A DNA stretch of 64,000 bases from Litoditis marina. Lineage: Eukaryota > Nematoda > Chromadorea > Rhabditida > Rhabditidae. Positions 52,739 through 64,000 of the stretch are shown one piece after another. Position numbers and translations under genes: made by a program. The stretch lies in contig OZ038435.1 in assembly GCA_964036275.1 (NCBI GenBank), forward strand, positions 14,547,634 to 14,611,633, written 5' to 3'. Numbering within the stretch: position 1 is the stretch's first letter; each line of letters begins with the position of its first letter. The notes beneath the pieces were generated by a model. The model saw only the letters and a program-made list of their open reading frames with translations. It did no database searches and had not been told where the DNA came from.

Positions 52739-53574
52739 ATGGCAGATCATGAAATTCGGTGTTTTCTGGATGGGCTTGCAATCTCGTGTGCCGCCGCTTT
52801 CCTTTCACTTTTTGGTTCAGGTTAGTTTTAATTTCATACGTGCCTTCGTTTTCATTCCATTCTGTTCAGTGGTGACAGTAGTATTCAATAAGTAGTTTTA
52901 TATTTTTATTTAGAGATAAAAGATAAAACTCAACAGTATCTATTCTCTAACTATTTTATTGAAAATAACGCCGTATTTTGAAGAGACAGGCATCTCAAAC
53001 TGGTTTATTTTTGGAGAATGGTCGAACAGTTCTGAAATGTGCTGATTACAATTACTATATTTTTACTTTTGAGTCATGTGGTCATTTAGTAGAGAACTGT
53101 ATAGTCAGTTTCACGCAACAATAGCCCTCTACAGTGAGATTGTAAATCTTTCAAGTACACTACTCATATCTTGTAGGTATTATAAATAGTTTGAACTTTG
53201 TGATTTTATTATATACAGTGGTTACTACAGGCTCAGAAAACAGTGAAGCTAAAAGCCTGTTTGTTGATTAAATAAATTGCCTTGAATATTCAAAAGATTA
53301 CTGTAGAAAGTCACCGATTGGTGGAACGGAGTATAGTCGTATGTGAATCTGTCATTAGTCGTGTAGTTGTATTTGTCAGCTACCAATGTCCAATTGTTCC
53401 TTTTTCGTATTACCTAGGAAAAACATACTGGTTTCTGGACCGAACATACATGTTGATTATTTTTTCGTATACGTAGCTTTATCGATACACTATGAAATCA
53501 ATTTCAGGTTTCGCATTATCGCACTGCCTATATTTTTTAGTGTTTGGACCTACTGGACAAAAAGAGGAAGATGA
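52739..53574 (+). CDS. Candidate small membrane protein, 56 aa
   Basis: Three exons match in phase: 52739-52820, 52870-52891 and 53508-53574. The start is MADHEIRCFLDGL. Two hydrophobic segments follow (AISCAAAFLSLFGSVVTVVF and IIALPIFFSVWTYW), then a basic end (KRGR) and TGA. The 22-nt middle exon and the small size keep confidence low; no family is recognised. The second intron holds a family B MITE. Confidence 0.35.
53099..53340. repeat. MITE-like element, family B copy 3
   Basis: 'gtatagtcagtttcacgcaa...cctctacagtga' and 'gattactgtagaaagtcacc...gagtatagtc' are the inverted ends. Lies in the second intron of the candidate 56-aa gene. Confidence 0.55.
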
Positions 53575-56500
53575 ATTGAGGATGGATGATGTGTAAAATG
53601 TAAGTCAATTTACACTTGTACCGATTTCCGTACTTCATAATAGGTATCTATATTTCCAATAGTATTGAGTTTTGAGTTTAGAACAATTGTGTGCCTTTTC
53701 TTGAGAATCCCAGAAGCAGATGTGTGAGGTCCGACTATTGTACAGAAAGGAGTCTGGTTCTAGTGAATAAGAATGATTATGCATCAAGAATACACAAATT
53801 TGCTTGTTTTCGGCCAAACAGTCGCCCTTTTTTCAATTCTTTCGACTATTCGGACAACTTCACACCGATGTAGCTATTTAGTTAGGTGTATGTGGTAGAC
53901 GAATGGTTATCGGTTATGGTTTGGGATGCCCGATTCCTAAACAAGGGTATCAAAAACGGTCAAGTAATCCGTTATGTGGTGAAGGATCAAGGATTCACTA
54001 TTGTCGATCGTCGATCCCCGAAACAAGCGAATAGTACGGGAGATTTGTTGAACTATCGTATTTTTCAGACGTGATGTTTTTCCCTATGTAGGAGATGGAG
54101 ATATTCTGTGCTGATTTTCTGTAGCCAGCAACTCTGCCATACTGCAATCTCTCTTTCGGCCGACTAAGGGAAATAAATTGAAGGTAAGTGTTTATTCTCA
54201 CGCAGGGACGTGCTTTTTCTTTGTGAAATCTGAATTGATCCTCTTAAAACTCAATTCTAGTCTTCGGACCTTGGTAAACTTGCTTACCTTTTTGGGCAAT
54301 TTGCAAGTTATGCACAAACGGCTTTCTGTCTGAACGATAGTCCAACCTGACTGGTAGATGTCTAGATGTCTTCCGTTTTATATTTATTACCAGTTCTTCA
54401 TTTTTCTATCTTCAGAATTCACGCTTCCTTCACTCCTTCAGTTTGGTCGAATGAGCATGATGGTGTTTGGTGTATTACCTGTTCTGCTAACTGGTTCGGC
54501 TAGTATTAGAAGTACCACCGTTTTTCCTCGTTGCAATCAGGTTAGATTTTATATTACGTTCTTCATCTGTTGATAAATGGAACTTGGTATGTTATTGTGT
54601 TTGTGTTTTCATCTAAAAGTTTGAAAAGCGAACCACCCTGTTTCCCCAGTAATGTTGAACGAAAAATCAAAAAATAAAAAGCATTTCAGAGATTTTTCGG
54701 GACATTTACTTGTGGCTCATTGTTGTTGCAAATTCGGGAATTTTCACGTATTTTAGTTGAATAAGGGGCTCCGTTCCGTGAAATAGTGAGAGCTTATTGA
54801 TTTGCTTCTCTTTGGCTTTTCTTCTTTACCTATACTTTAGTCCGAGACCAAGTGTTAGCCGAATAGCATATGTGTTACGTATTACCCAATAATTTGATTA
54901 CCTTATAAATCTTCCCTAACGTTGAATCGGACCGTTTCCTGCTTTCTGATTACTACTATTGACGCGAAATCACAACATCGAAAAATGGGTTCGTGAAAAA
55001 TAGTGAATAGTCACATCTTATGTGTCTTGGAGTCAAATATTTGCAGTCAGAAATTCATTGCAGGTATAAAGGCACATATCTCCCCACTGTGATGTTGTTA
55101 TTCTTATGGACGAAGATTACTGCTCATTCTTCGTGCTTGAAGAAAGGACAGAAAGGTATGAAATTTCACGTTTTTACATCAGAAACAGGTTACTTTCGGT
55201 AGATCTGTAGAATAGTCGTAGTCGCATTTTACTGTAATTTCCATCTCATTGTAAGATCCACATATTTAGAAAAAATACGGGTTCCCTTTCCCTTCCTGCC
55301 AAACGAGCAAAATTTCTCTGGTTTCCATTCTTGTTTCTCACTGCTATTTCTTCTATACTACGTGCAATTTTTTGACATCAGTCAAAGGCTGGGTATATAG
55401 TCTTTCGCATCGCCTGTTACTACTGCTCGCAGTACCGAATGAACACCAATAATGAGTAACAAATTTATGTCTTCCAGGGATTTCCCGTCTGATTCAGTGG
55501 ATAGTTCACTCAGCCCCCATCTTTCCTTGATCTATCTTTGCTCTCTGTATTATATGTGATACTCAGTGTTATTGATGTCAATATAAGTCTCATTGTAAAC
55601 GCTGTGGGCAACCGAAACATGAAAATTTGCTCACATGATTTCTAAAAGTTTAATTTCTTTTGAAAGAACTCCATTTGGAGTTGTGTTATAATTTTTTAGA
55701 CAGTTGGCGGCAGCCTTTTGTTTTCATTTTAGAATTTGCTAGTGTATTTGCATGTGGTTGTAAATATATGTATGAATCTGGCCACACATTCGTGTTTGTA
55801 TGCATCTCTGTGTTCCTATTTTTGCAACTTTGTCATGATTAGTTGTAAATATTGTATATAATATTGTGGGAATATATTCAAAACATGACAATTGTACGCT
55901 TCTGCGAAGTAAAAATCACAAACTTCATTCCGAAACGAGGCCGATATATAGTTTTTTCTCTTTCACGTACAATAATCTTAGTTGTGTTGATTTAGACACA
56001 ATGAAATGCCAAACGATATTGTTTTCGAAAGTTGAATAATTTTTGCTATCATAATCACATTCTTATATGAAATCTTGATTGGACTTAGCTGGTGACTACC
56101 AAACTACAAACGTCACTTATTTTGGCGCCACCCCAAAACTCCCTCTGCGTGTCTGACCTAGGCAAAATGAAAAATAATTTCGGAAATTGAGCCTTCACAG
56201 TTAACATGTGAAACTGATATTGGTATAGAACGAATTGTCTCAATTTGGCCGATTATTTCAACATTCCTTGCTGCCCCCCTTTAAACGTACCCCCTTTTGC
56301 TGAGGTTCCAATATTTGCATCAGAACGCGATATTTATGTGCCCAAAATGTGCAGCTTTGTTCAATTTTCATTGTAATATTTGTTTTTATCGTCTAGTGGG
56401 GTGAGCTCGAAAGTCTTAACCCAAGTTGCTTAAAAGATTGTCGAGAAAACAAGTTGGGCTCCAGGTTGAGTTAAGTTTACTGTTTACCTAGTTGTTAACA

Positions 56501-57870
56501 ATACTTGATGACAACTCGGAATATTGGGTGATAGCATATTGGGTTTCGAGTTGGAAAAGTGTGAGTTAGGTTGGATCAGAAATTGGGTAAGTTGTTTTCA
56601 CTGGTCCATCTTGAATCCTAAAACGTAAATTGGTCGTAGTATCATTTTTGTTCTCACTCAGTATAAGCAGAAATGTATTAGATTGGTTCTAAACTATTTC
56701 AATATACTTCCAAATTCACTTGAATTCATCTCTTCTGCGCGACCTTGCACACATATGCGAAACCCGTACTAGATACGGCGCAACAGGGAACGCGCCCAGT
56801 GGTTCTTTCCAATCCAAGCCCGATGAAGATAATTATACCAAATCGTGACACCTAGCTGATTATCGATTGTACGTCAGTCTGAGGGCTTCCAAAGTTTTCA
56901 TAATTTCTATTGATAAATGGACATTTCTTCATAAGTTTTCAAATTAAAGTTTCAAAGGAATCGTTTAGAAGGAAAGTGTTTAAGTCAAAAACGTGTTCAA
57001 CTATTGAAAAAAAAAAACGCAATTGTGGTCATAAGAAAAGCGTAAATTGAACATATGTATTTAGGTTATAAGCCAACCATGTTCTTCTAAATATTTCCAA
57101 CGTTTGTCACGAGCTTACCACTTGCTGGCTTACACCTAGCTCTATAGTACACTTGAAGAAAAAGCGGATATGTACCACATTACATGTATTTTGGAGTGAG
57201 TGGTTCTGTTATGAAGTTGGAATTTTTTGGTTCAGTTCAAATCATCTCCACTGAGACCTCGGCAACGTGCCAACACATATTTTAGATGGGTTTTTACCAT
57301 GTAAATGTTTTCCAGAACACTGAAAAGTTTTTGTCCTGCAGTTAACCGTTGTTACATCACGTGGGTAAAAAGTATTTTCATAATACCTGGGATTTCTGAG
57401 AGATAAACTTATTCAAAGTGTAATTGGCCGTTGCCGAAGTATCAATGGGAATGGCGAGAAGTATAGTTTAGTTGCGATCCTGCGACAAACCGTAGAACAA
57501 GTATTTTGAAAACATTTCCCTCATAGGAGTAACCTTCCCAACAAAACAATATACCATTTTGATATAATTGGTACAAAGCTCTGAAACAGTCATGAATATT
57601 CATTTCACAAAGCGATCCGTTCAATCAATCAATACGTATGATAATCACAGGCGTCTGAAGGTGCCGATGATGCGATGGCAGGAAGGACACACATGATCCA
57701 CATCCTAAAATTAGGACATGTTTTTGAAACCAAGTAACCAGCGAAAACCTTGAAACTTTTTTTGATTCTCTCAATGCGATTTCAAGTGAGGGAGTTTGAG
57801 ATAAACCTATCCGTGTTTTGTATTTCGTACGCATATTCTGTAAAATTGTAAAATTGCAAATTGCATTTAT
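53575..57870. other. No gene recognised
   Basis: AT-rich. One exon-like block (54418-54540, from acceptor ttcag to donor gttag, containing MMVFGVLPVLLTGSASI) has no partners that I could join. Otherwise only short open frames are seen. Confidence 0.4.
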
Positions 57871-57950
57871 TTGCTATTGGTAGCTACAAAAGCGATAGAA
57901 CATGCAGGTCAATGAGACTGCAGACAGACAAAATCAGTCTTTGTATCGTG
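57871..57950. repeat. MITE family C, half copy
   Basis: 'ggtagctacaaaagcgatag...catgcaggtcaatgagac' matches the left half of 36036-36205; the right half is missing. Confidence 0.45.
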
Positions 57951-58125
57951 AAAGAGTATCATGTGTTGTATTTTTATTTCGATATTTATGTTCCGGAAAA
58001 CTAACCTTGCAATCATCTATACAGAACGGGATGAATGCGCATGGCCACAGACTGAAATTGAAATCGATCATTGAATTGAAATTTCGAAAAATTAGTTTTA
58101 TAGTGAGTGCCAAATTTTTAAGTTT

Positions 58126-58203
58126 CTGTCTCTCGCCGGAATCGAACCTGCGAGCAAAAGATTCGTAGCAGTGCGCCAACCACTGCGCTACTACAGCACA
58201 TAG
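58126..58203 (-). other. tRNA-like sequence
   Basis: The minus strand has 'gtagcgcagtggttggcgc' (box A and D arm) and 'caggttcgattccgg' (box B). The acceptor stem is absent. Similar to 34312-34386, so the two belong to one tRNA-derived family. Confidence 0.45.
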
Positions 58204-61200
58204 AGTCAGGCTTTGTTTGGAATCAAAGACATGTGTGCGTCCACAGCGGAAACGCAGATATACAGTACCCTCCAGCCTTTCCGTTGCCAACGACTATTGT
58301 ATCATTATTACCGAACAAAGTATACTGTTTTCCTCCGGGACGTTCATTCCATCCTGCGTATCTCGATTTGCCCACTATCTCGTGCGACTCCTACCCTGGC
58401 CGGATGCGAGAGCAGAGAAATAGTGTGTGTTCGAGGGTACGCAGGTTGGGATGAAAAAGCTCGATATTTCTAGAATACGGCTCCAGAACTCAATAACCTG
58501 AGACAATGTGGTGTGTTTTTTATACCAGCTAAGTGGTAAACTTTGCTACTTTCTTGTCGTTTCGGGGGTTCTATTCCCACGCTACGCTAATCAGCTGGTA
58601 CTGGCCGCTGTGTGTATAACCTATACACAGCGCCACTCTATCCATGTTCTCAATAAATCACAGAACACGTGTCCCATATATAGTTTATGATCTTCCAAGT
58701 AAATCACACGAGTATAATAAAACACACAATAGAAACAATAAAACTACGCACCTCTCGTGCGGCTAACAAAAGGCTGGACTGCTGCTTTCAAGACCGCCCC
58801 CTCGGCGTTTAACAATAACAAAATGAAACTATCGCTTTTGCGACATTCGGGGGCCTAAATAGTGGTTCCATGCGCCTCCGCTATGACACACCATTGAACC
58901 GATTGAGAACTTTACTCAAAGTTACTCTACCTCCCCGCGGCCAATGTGATTCCTCATGTTTCGAAAGGACACTACGATCACATTCCGACTTACGGTCTGG
59001 TAATACCAGAAACTATGTTCGTACTCTGCGAACAGTCTAATTCGCACCTTGCAAATAAGAACAGGAGGGGGGGGGGACACCGTCCCGTTTGCACCTTTGT
59101 ACATAGGTAGTAGTGCGTAAGCACACTAAAGGTCCATCACAGCGAAAGCACAAATAAAGTATCCTAATTATTCACTTTTCCTCTTTCACATAAGTTTCAC
59201 ATACTTTTCATCATTCCATTAAGAAATCAATGTTATCTCATATCTTGCCATTGAATGATTCTTATGCTTACAGAGGATCCGCATAAAAGGGGGCTCCGCC
59301 CAGAGACGTGGAGAGGGGACACATGTCCATCGACACGACTAGGATTTCTAGATTATAATTTGATACTTTGATTTCTATTCTAATGAACATATTCTCTCCC
59401 ACTTCCTACTTGTTGGCCTCACATTATTGGGGTTTGGGGACCTCACACCTCCCCTCCCGCACTGGTAGCAGCTCACTTCTTTCCTCCGACCTCGTCCTTT
59501 TTCTCATTTGTAGTATATTCTCTCCATCTTTTTTCTCATTTGTAGGATTTTCTACTAGCATGTTTCTGGCACTCCTTCAACAATTTTGTAGCTAGCCTCG
59601 GGAAGCTAGACTTTGCGCATGTTCATGCGACCCCATTACACAATCAACTAGGCAGCTTCCGATTTGTTTCTTGGTTTAAAGTGTGGCACGACACATTAGT
59701 AGCATCTTATGTCGTAGAAACACATGCCGTAATTTCTAACAGATTCAACAAAACAGTCAAATTTCCCCATATGCTTCGTTTGTCAATGGATTATGCGCCT
59801 AACAACTTCCCTCCCTCAAGCGAATGACTAACGTCTTCAAAGCAACTTTTCTAAGATTCACGGCAACTACCGTATACAGATAACCGCTGGCCAGCAATCC
59901 CTATCTGTATTCGCCAGCTTTTGCTCGTCGAAAGGGTACATTTCTATTTTTGGTTATTTACGTGCGCATTTTGATGCCACGCTAGCGGTTTGGATGCGTA
60001 AAGGAAGGTGATTGTGCTCCAAAGGGAGTACGCGACCGGTCGCTTTTTGTTTTTGTGTGAACGCAGCCGCTCTCCGTATTTTTGAGTTTTGGAGAAAAGC
60101 CATAGTTTTGCGTTTGGCATAAGTCTGGTCGACCAGCCGGAGGTACCCCCGACACAAGGGTGTTCGGATTTTTTTAAATAAAGGGTAGGAGTTGCTTCGT
60201 AGTTATTTCGCGGTCAGTTTCTGACCTACGAGAAAATGTTTCTCGGTTCGGATATGTTTATATCTCAGTTCAAAACCCTCATTTGCTAAATAGCATAATC
60301 TCAGCAGTTTCCACCAAAAGTCCGTCGTTTTACAAACTTGCTCGATGTGTGACATACGACAGTTTACAGTACACCCCGAAAACTCATAGCCTGTTTTTAC
60401 GGCCCTGATTATGTTTATATTCCTTTGAAATGCTTAGTTTTGATCTACTCATTCCAACCTGGAGCTACACCTTTTGTCAGCAAATTTTTGCTGGAAGTGA
60501 AGTTACATTTTTAACTGGCGCATTTTGTATACTCGCGATTTGCGATGATGTTTCATAATTTCCACGTTCATCATACCGCACACGCGCCTACGCGATTGTT
60601 TCGTGATAAGACGACGCGCAACAAAATAACAGAAAATGTTGTGAGAAACTACATGAGTGCGAATAGCGCAAAAGCTCACAGTCATCGTATCATTCCAATT
60701 TCCAAAACTATATTTCTCCCTCACACCGCTACTAAATAGTTGAAACATTGTGAGAGTTCAGACATCCTGACAAGATAATCATAACACATTTCGTACGCGC
60801 TCTCACTAAAACAGAAGTCTCTCATATCGTTATTATATCTCATGTTCATGAGCCCCTTTGAAAATTATTGTCCCATCAATATGTTTTTCTCAGTTTTGGT
60901 TAATCCTATCTGGATTGTTAAAAGTGTATATTCATTGCTCATATTGTTGATTCCGAGTAGTTTACAAAGTCTCAACTTCAAATCCGAATTGAATCACCCG
61001 ACTTCAATTTACAGTGAAAGGACAAGCTGATGTCGCTACGTGGAAATACACCATGCTCTTCATTGAAAGTGAGTTAAACTTCTGTTTGTGGGGTTTCCCA
61101 ACTTCTCGCCCCCGAGTCGATGTTGTTTTATTCATTCTGAGTCACCTATTTTTGCCTCACAATTTTCTTTACTGCTCAAAAGTACCAATTTGATTATCAT

Positions 61201-64000
61201 TCACAAAAGGGCATTTTACTTAGCTAACTCCCGTAATGAGTTCAAGTGTTCAGTTTTTAATAGTTTATTGCTAGTGCATACGGAGAACACAATTACCAAG
61301 TTTGTTCACTCATTATTGCTATACTTTCGAAAGAGAAATATTTCGTAAACAAACAAATAACTAATTAAGTCCAATTTTATTTTCTAAACTCTTCCTTCCT
61401 CTACAACAGAAAGTCACACTCATATCCGTTCGAAGTCCGTACTCTCACCCACATTACACAGGTGAAGGAATTTTTCAGAGCAACGAGGCAGGTTTCTTTC
61501 AGCTATTATATATACGCAATGTTTAATTGCTCCCCCAAACCATACTCTCCCCTCAGAGTTTTCTCAAGCATTTCCGCCACGCAGTTATTTTTGGTGTTTC
61601 TTATGTGTCTCGAAAACAAATCAAACTATGCTAAACACAGAACTTTTTAAAACAAATCTGAAATACGACCGGGCCGATATTTATGAATATCATAGTTTCC
61701 GTTATAGGATAACTCTCATCCACCTGCCCATTCTCATGTATGTCTCCACGATGTTAATTGTAGGAGCTAATCGAACCGTCACCGCTCTTCACTTCGTACA
61801 AAGTAAGTTCATGAATGTTTGCACGGATCAATTTTATGTCTTAGGTCATGACACCTCCTAGTAACAATTTTTGTAGTATAAAACTGTATATAATATTCAG
61901 GCTACTTTCCTATTTATTTTATCGTTTCGCACTTCTACATGTTTACATGATCTTGGCACTAGAAAGTGTTCGAAAATCTAACCAGAACACAGACCTTTTT
62001 CCCTACATACTTTATAGCAATGTTTCATTGCTCCCACAAACCATTTGTTCTTTTGTCACAAACATATAGCGATAGCGACCGACATGGCAGTCCTGTCTTT
62101 TTGGTAATGTCCCTCTTATCCATAAATAATTTTTACCACTACAGTTACAAATCTAAGCGCGCTAATCACAGACTATTTGAAATAGATTTACTTATAACCC
62201 GGTTTTTCCCTTCTCGGTATCCTTCACTCTAATTTTCGAGGTTAACGATTGTTATTATAGGTCTATACCACACATATTCTTGTATTCTAACACATAGAGA
62301 TTAAGAATGATGCCACCACTTTATTACCTCTGCCCCCTCGGCTTTATTTTACGTGTTTCAATATCACCTGTTAAGTGCCATTACCCATATTCTATGGGCT
62401 AACTCCAAACTACATGTTTTCTCTCAGGCTGCCTTCTCAAGTCCGCAAAATCTCATTTCTTTGCTCAATCGCGTATATTTACGATTTTTTCGGCTAAAAC
62501 GCAGCCATCAGTTGAAATTACAGTTTTCTGAAATTACAGAAATTACAGATTTGATTTTGCTTAAATGCTATTTAATTCGAAGAACGATGAGCAGCAGCGT
62601 TCTCAGCCATTGACAAAAGCATGTTGATGAACTTCTTCATGAAGTCTCTTTATCTTAAACAACTTAAGTGCATTTTCCGATTCAGTCACCATTGTTGTTT
62701 GTTGTCCTCAGCTAGAATTTGTTCTGTTTTCGAATTTGCAACTACATGAGTGAAAAGTCAATTCTTTGACTTTCGATTTTGACTTAGCAACTCTACTACT
62801 GGCATTAGACATTGAAAAGATTTCTAACTAAACCCGATCAATAACAGTCCAGCAGAATGTTTTTGGGGGACCACAACTACCATCATCGCTAACGGAGTCT
62901 TGGAGTCTTCATGCAATGTTTTATTGCTCAAATAAAAACACTGTCGGTTTTGTCACAGGGCAGCAAACTTCCACTAGAAAAGTTGCCAAACTCAATTGTT
63001 GAAGTTGGATTGCGCTACTATGATACTAGTCCTTAGAATTTGCGTGAACTTAACAAAAACATTTCTTCCAGTACTTCCAGCTTCTTGGAGATTGAAGTCC
63101 AAACACCATGATTCGCCGCGCCGCGATGTTGATGAACACAGAGGTCAGTGTAGGCGACATTCTAACTTTTCGATCATCTGTCCGTTTTCTACTTGAACTT
63201 GGGTCTTCTTTCCGCATTTTTTTTCTCGTATTTTCCCTTTTTTTTACTGTCATAGACGTTGTCAAAGACCTATAATTACGGTAACAAATACGTTTCCTTT
63301 CACAGTCAGGTTACCACAATAGTATGGCTTTTTCTCTGAGTTGAATCGATCATTGCAATATTTCATTGCTCCCCGAAAACCCCTTATAATATTTACATCA
63401 TTGTGAACTGGTATCACTGATTAGTTAACTCCTATTTCTCTGTAATACACTTTATGATTGTTTTCATCGAGCTGAAGACGTTTCAGACGTCTACAAGATC
63501 AGAGAGCAGGTCCCTCCATTCCAACTAACATTATTCTTACGTTATTCATTCCACGTCTGTTTTCGTAGCACCTGAACGTTTGATGAACTAGTTTTCGAGT
63601 ATGAGTTCGGTAACTTATCGACAACTTTCAACTTTCTAAATGTATGGTTTAGTCAATAGTAAAGTTTGCATAGCCATTACTTATTGACAGCTATCGTCGT
63701 AGTCAAGGTGAATTTAAAAAAAAGAAGCTGTTAAAAATCTACTTACAAGTCACACATTTATCAATCAGACACACACACTGTCAGTAACAGGGACAGGCGA
63801 CTCAAATACTCTTTTTTCAGGTTGATTATTGCCCTATAACTACAGGACAAAAACGTCACCACAGCCCTCCACTGCTCGCTTCGCCATCAACGGCAACTAC
63901 CCAGCATAAGTTCTTTTTTTTTTGTCAATTCCCAGCCCAAATGTACGAGCAACTTAGTCTAAAGCAAAAGTTTTTGCAGCTTTTTGAATTTTTTTTTGGC
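58204..64000. other. Repeat-rich DNA, no gene recognised
   Basis: Many short open frames, none with family features. Noted: a G run at 59065-59075, another weak tRNA-like stretch near 58525-58595, and four copies of a 'gcaatgtttcattgctccc' type motif at 61516, 62017, 62913 and 63355. Confidence 0.4.

Overview
The window is eukaryotic and almost certainly from a nematode of the Caenorhabditis type. This rests on AT-rich DNA, many short introns with GTAAGT/GTGAGT donors and TTTTCAG acceptors, nematode-expanded families (BTB, C-type lectin, galectin), and a dense load of short inverted-repeat elements. There are no operons of bacterial type, rRNA genes or CRISPR arrays. The genus is inference.

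Layout. 0-7.3 kb: a plus-strand gene for a small four-helix membrane protein (2004-4165), short MITE-like repeats, and little else. 7.3-27.6 kb: a minus-strand BTB-domain gene (exons 27615 to 22324) whose last intron is occupied by a 12.36-kb PIF/Harbinger DNA transposon (9728-22083). The transposon carries an intact seven-exon DDE transposase on the plus strand and a convergent MADF/Myb-like accessory gene on the minus strand. One intron of the accessory gene is an 8.1-kb array of about 238 copies of a 34-bp minisatellite. The transposon is bracketed by two near-identical 2.26-kb direct copies of host DNA (7469-9730 and 22081-24342), each with a copy of the same BTB exon.

27.6-30.3 kb: repeats and a Harbinger-type MITE. 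30.3-51.8 kb: a plus-strand, multi-exon secreted lectin gene whose exons encode a signal peptide, a C-type lectin domain and two galectin-type domains. Several lesions suggest it is decaying. Its largest intron (37973-50843) holds a minus-strand Ty3/Gypsy-like LTR element (38784-48984) with gag, protease, RT/RNase H, integrase and an unusual third ORF after integrase. A truncated second copy of ORF3 is joined to its 5' LTR (49066-50339), and a 2.3-kb composite insertion interrupts gag. 51.8-64 kb: mostly non-coding repeat-rich DNA, with one candidate small two-helix membrane protein gene (52739-53574).

How the parts relate. Two host genes (BTB and lectin) have each been enlarged by more than 10 kb through intronic insertion of a large element. 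The Harbinger transposase shares terminal sequence with nearby 150-165 bp MITEs that have TTA target duplications, so it is a plausible source of their movement. All gene models come from manual splice-phase matching: internal phases agree at nearly every junction, and the exceptions are stated in the entries.
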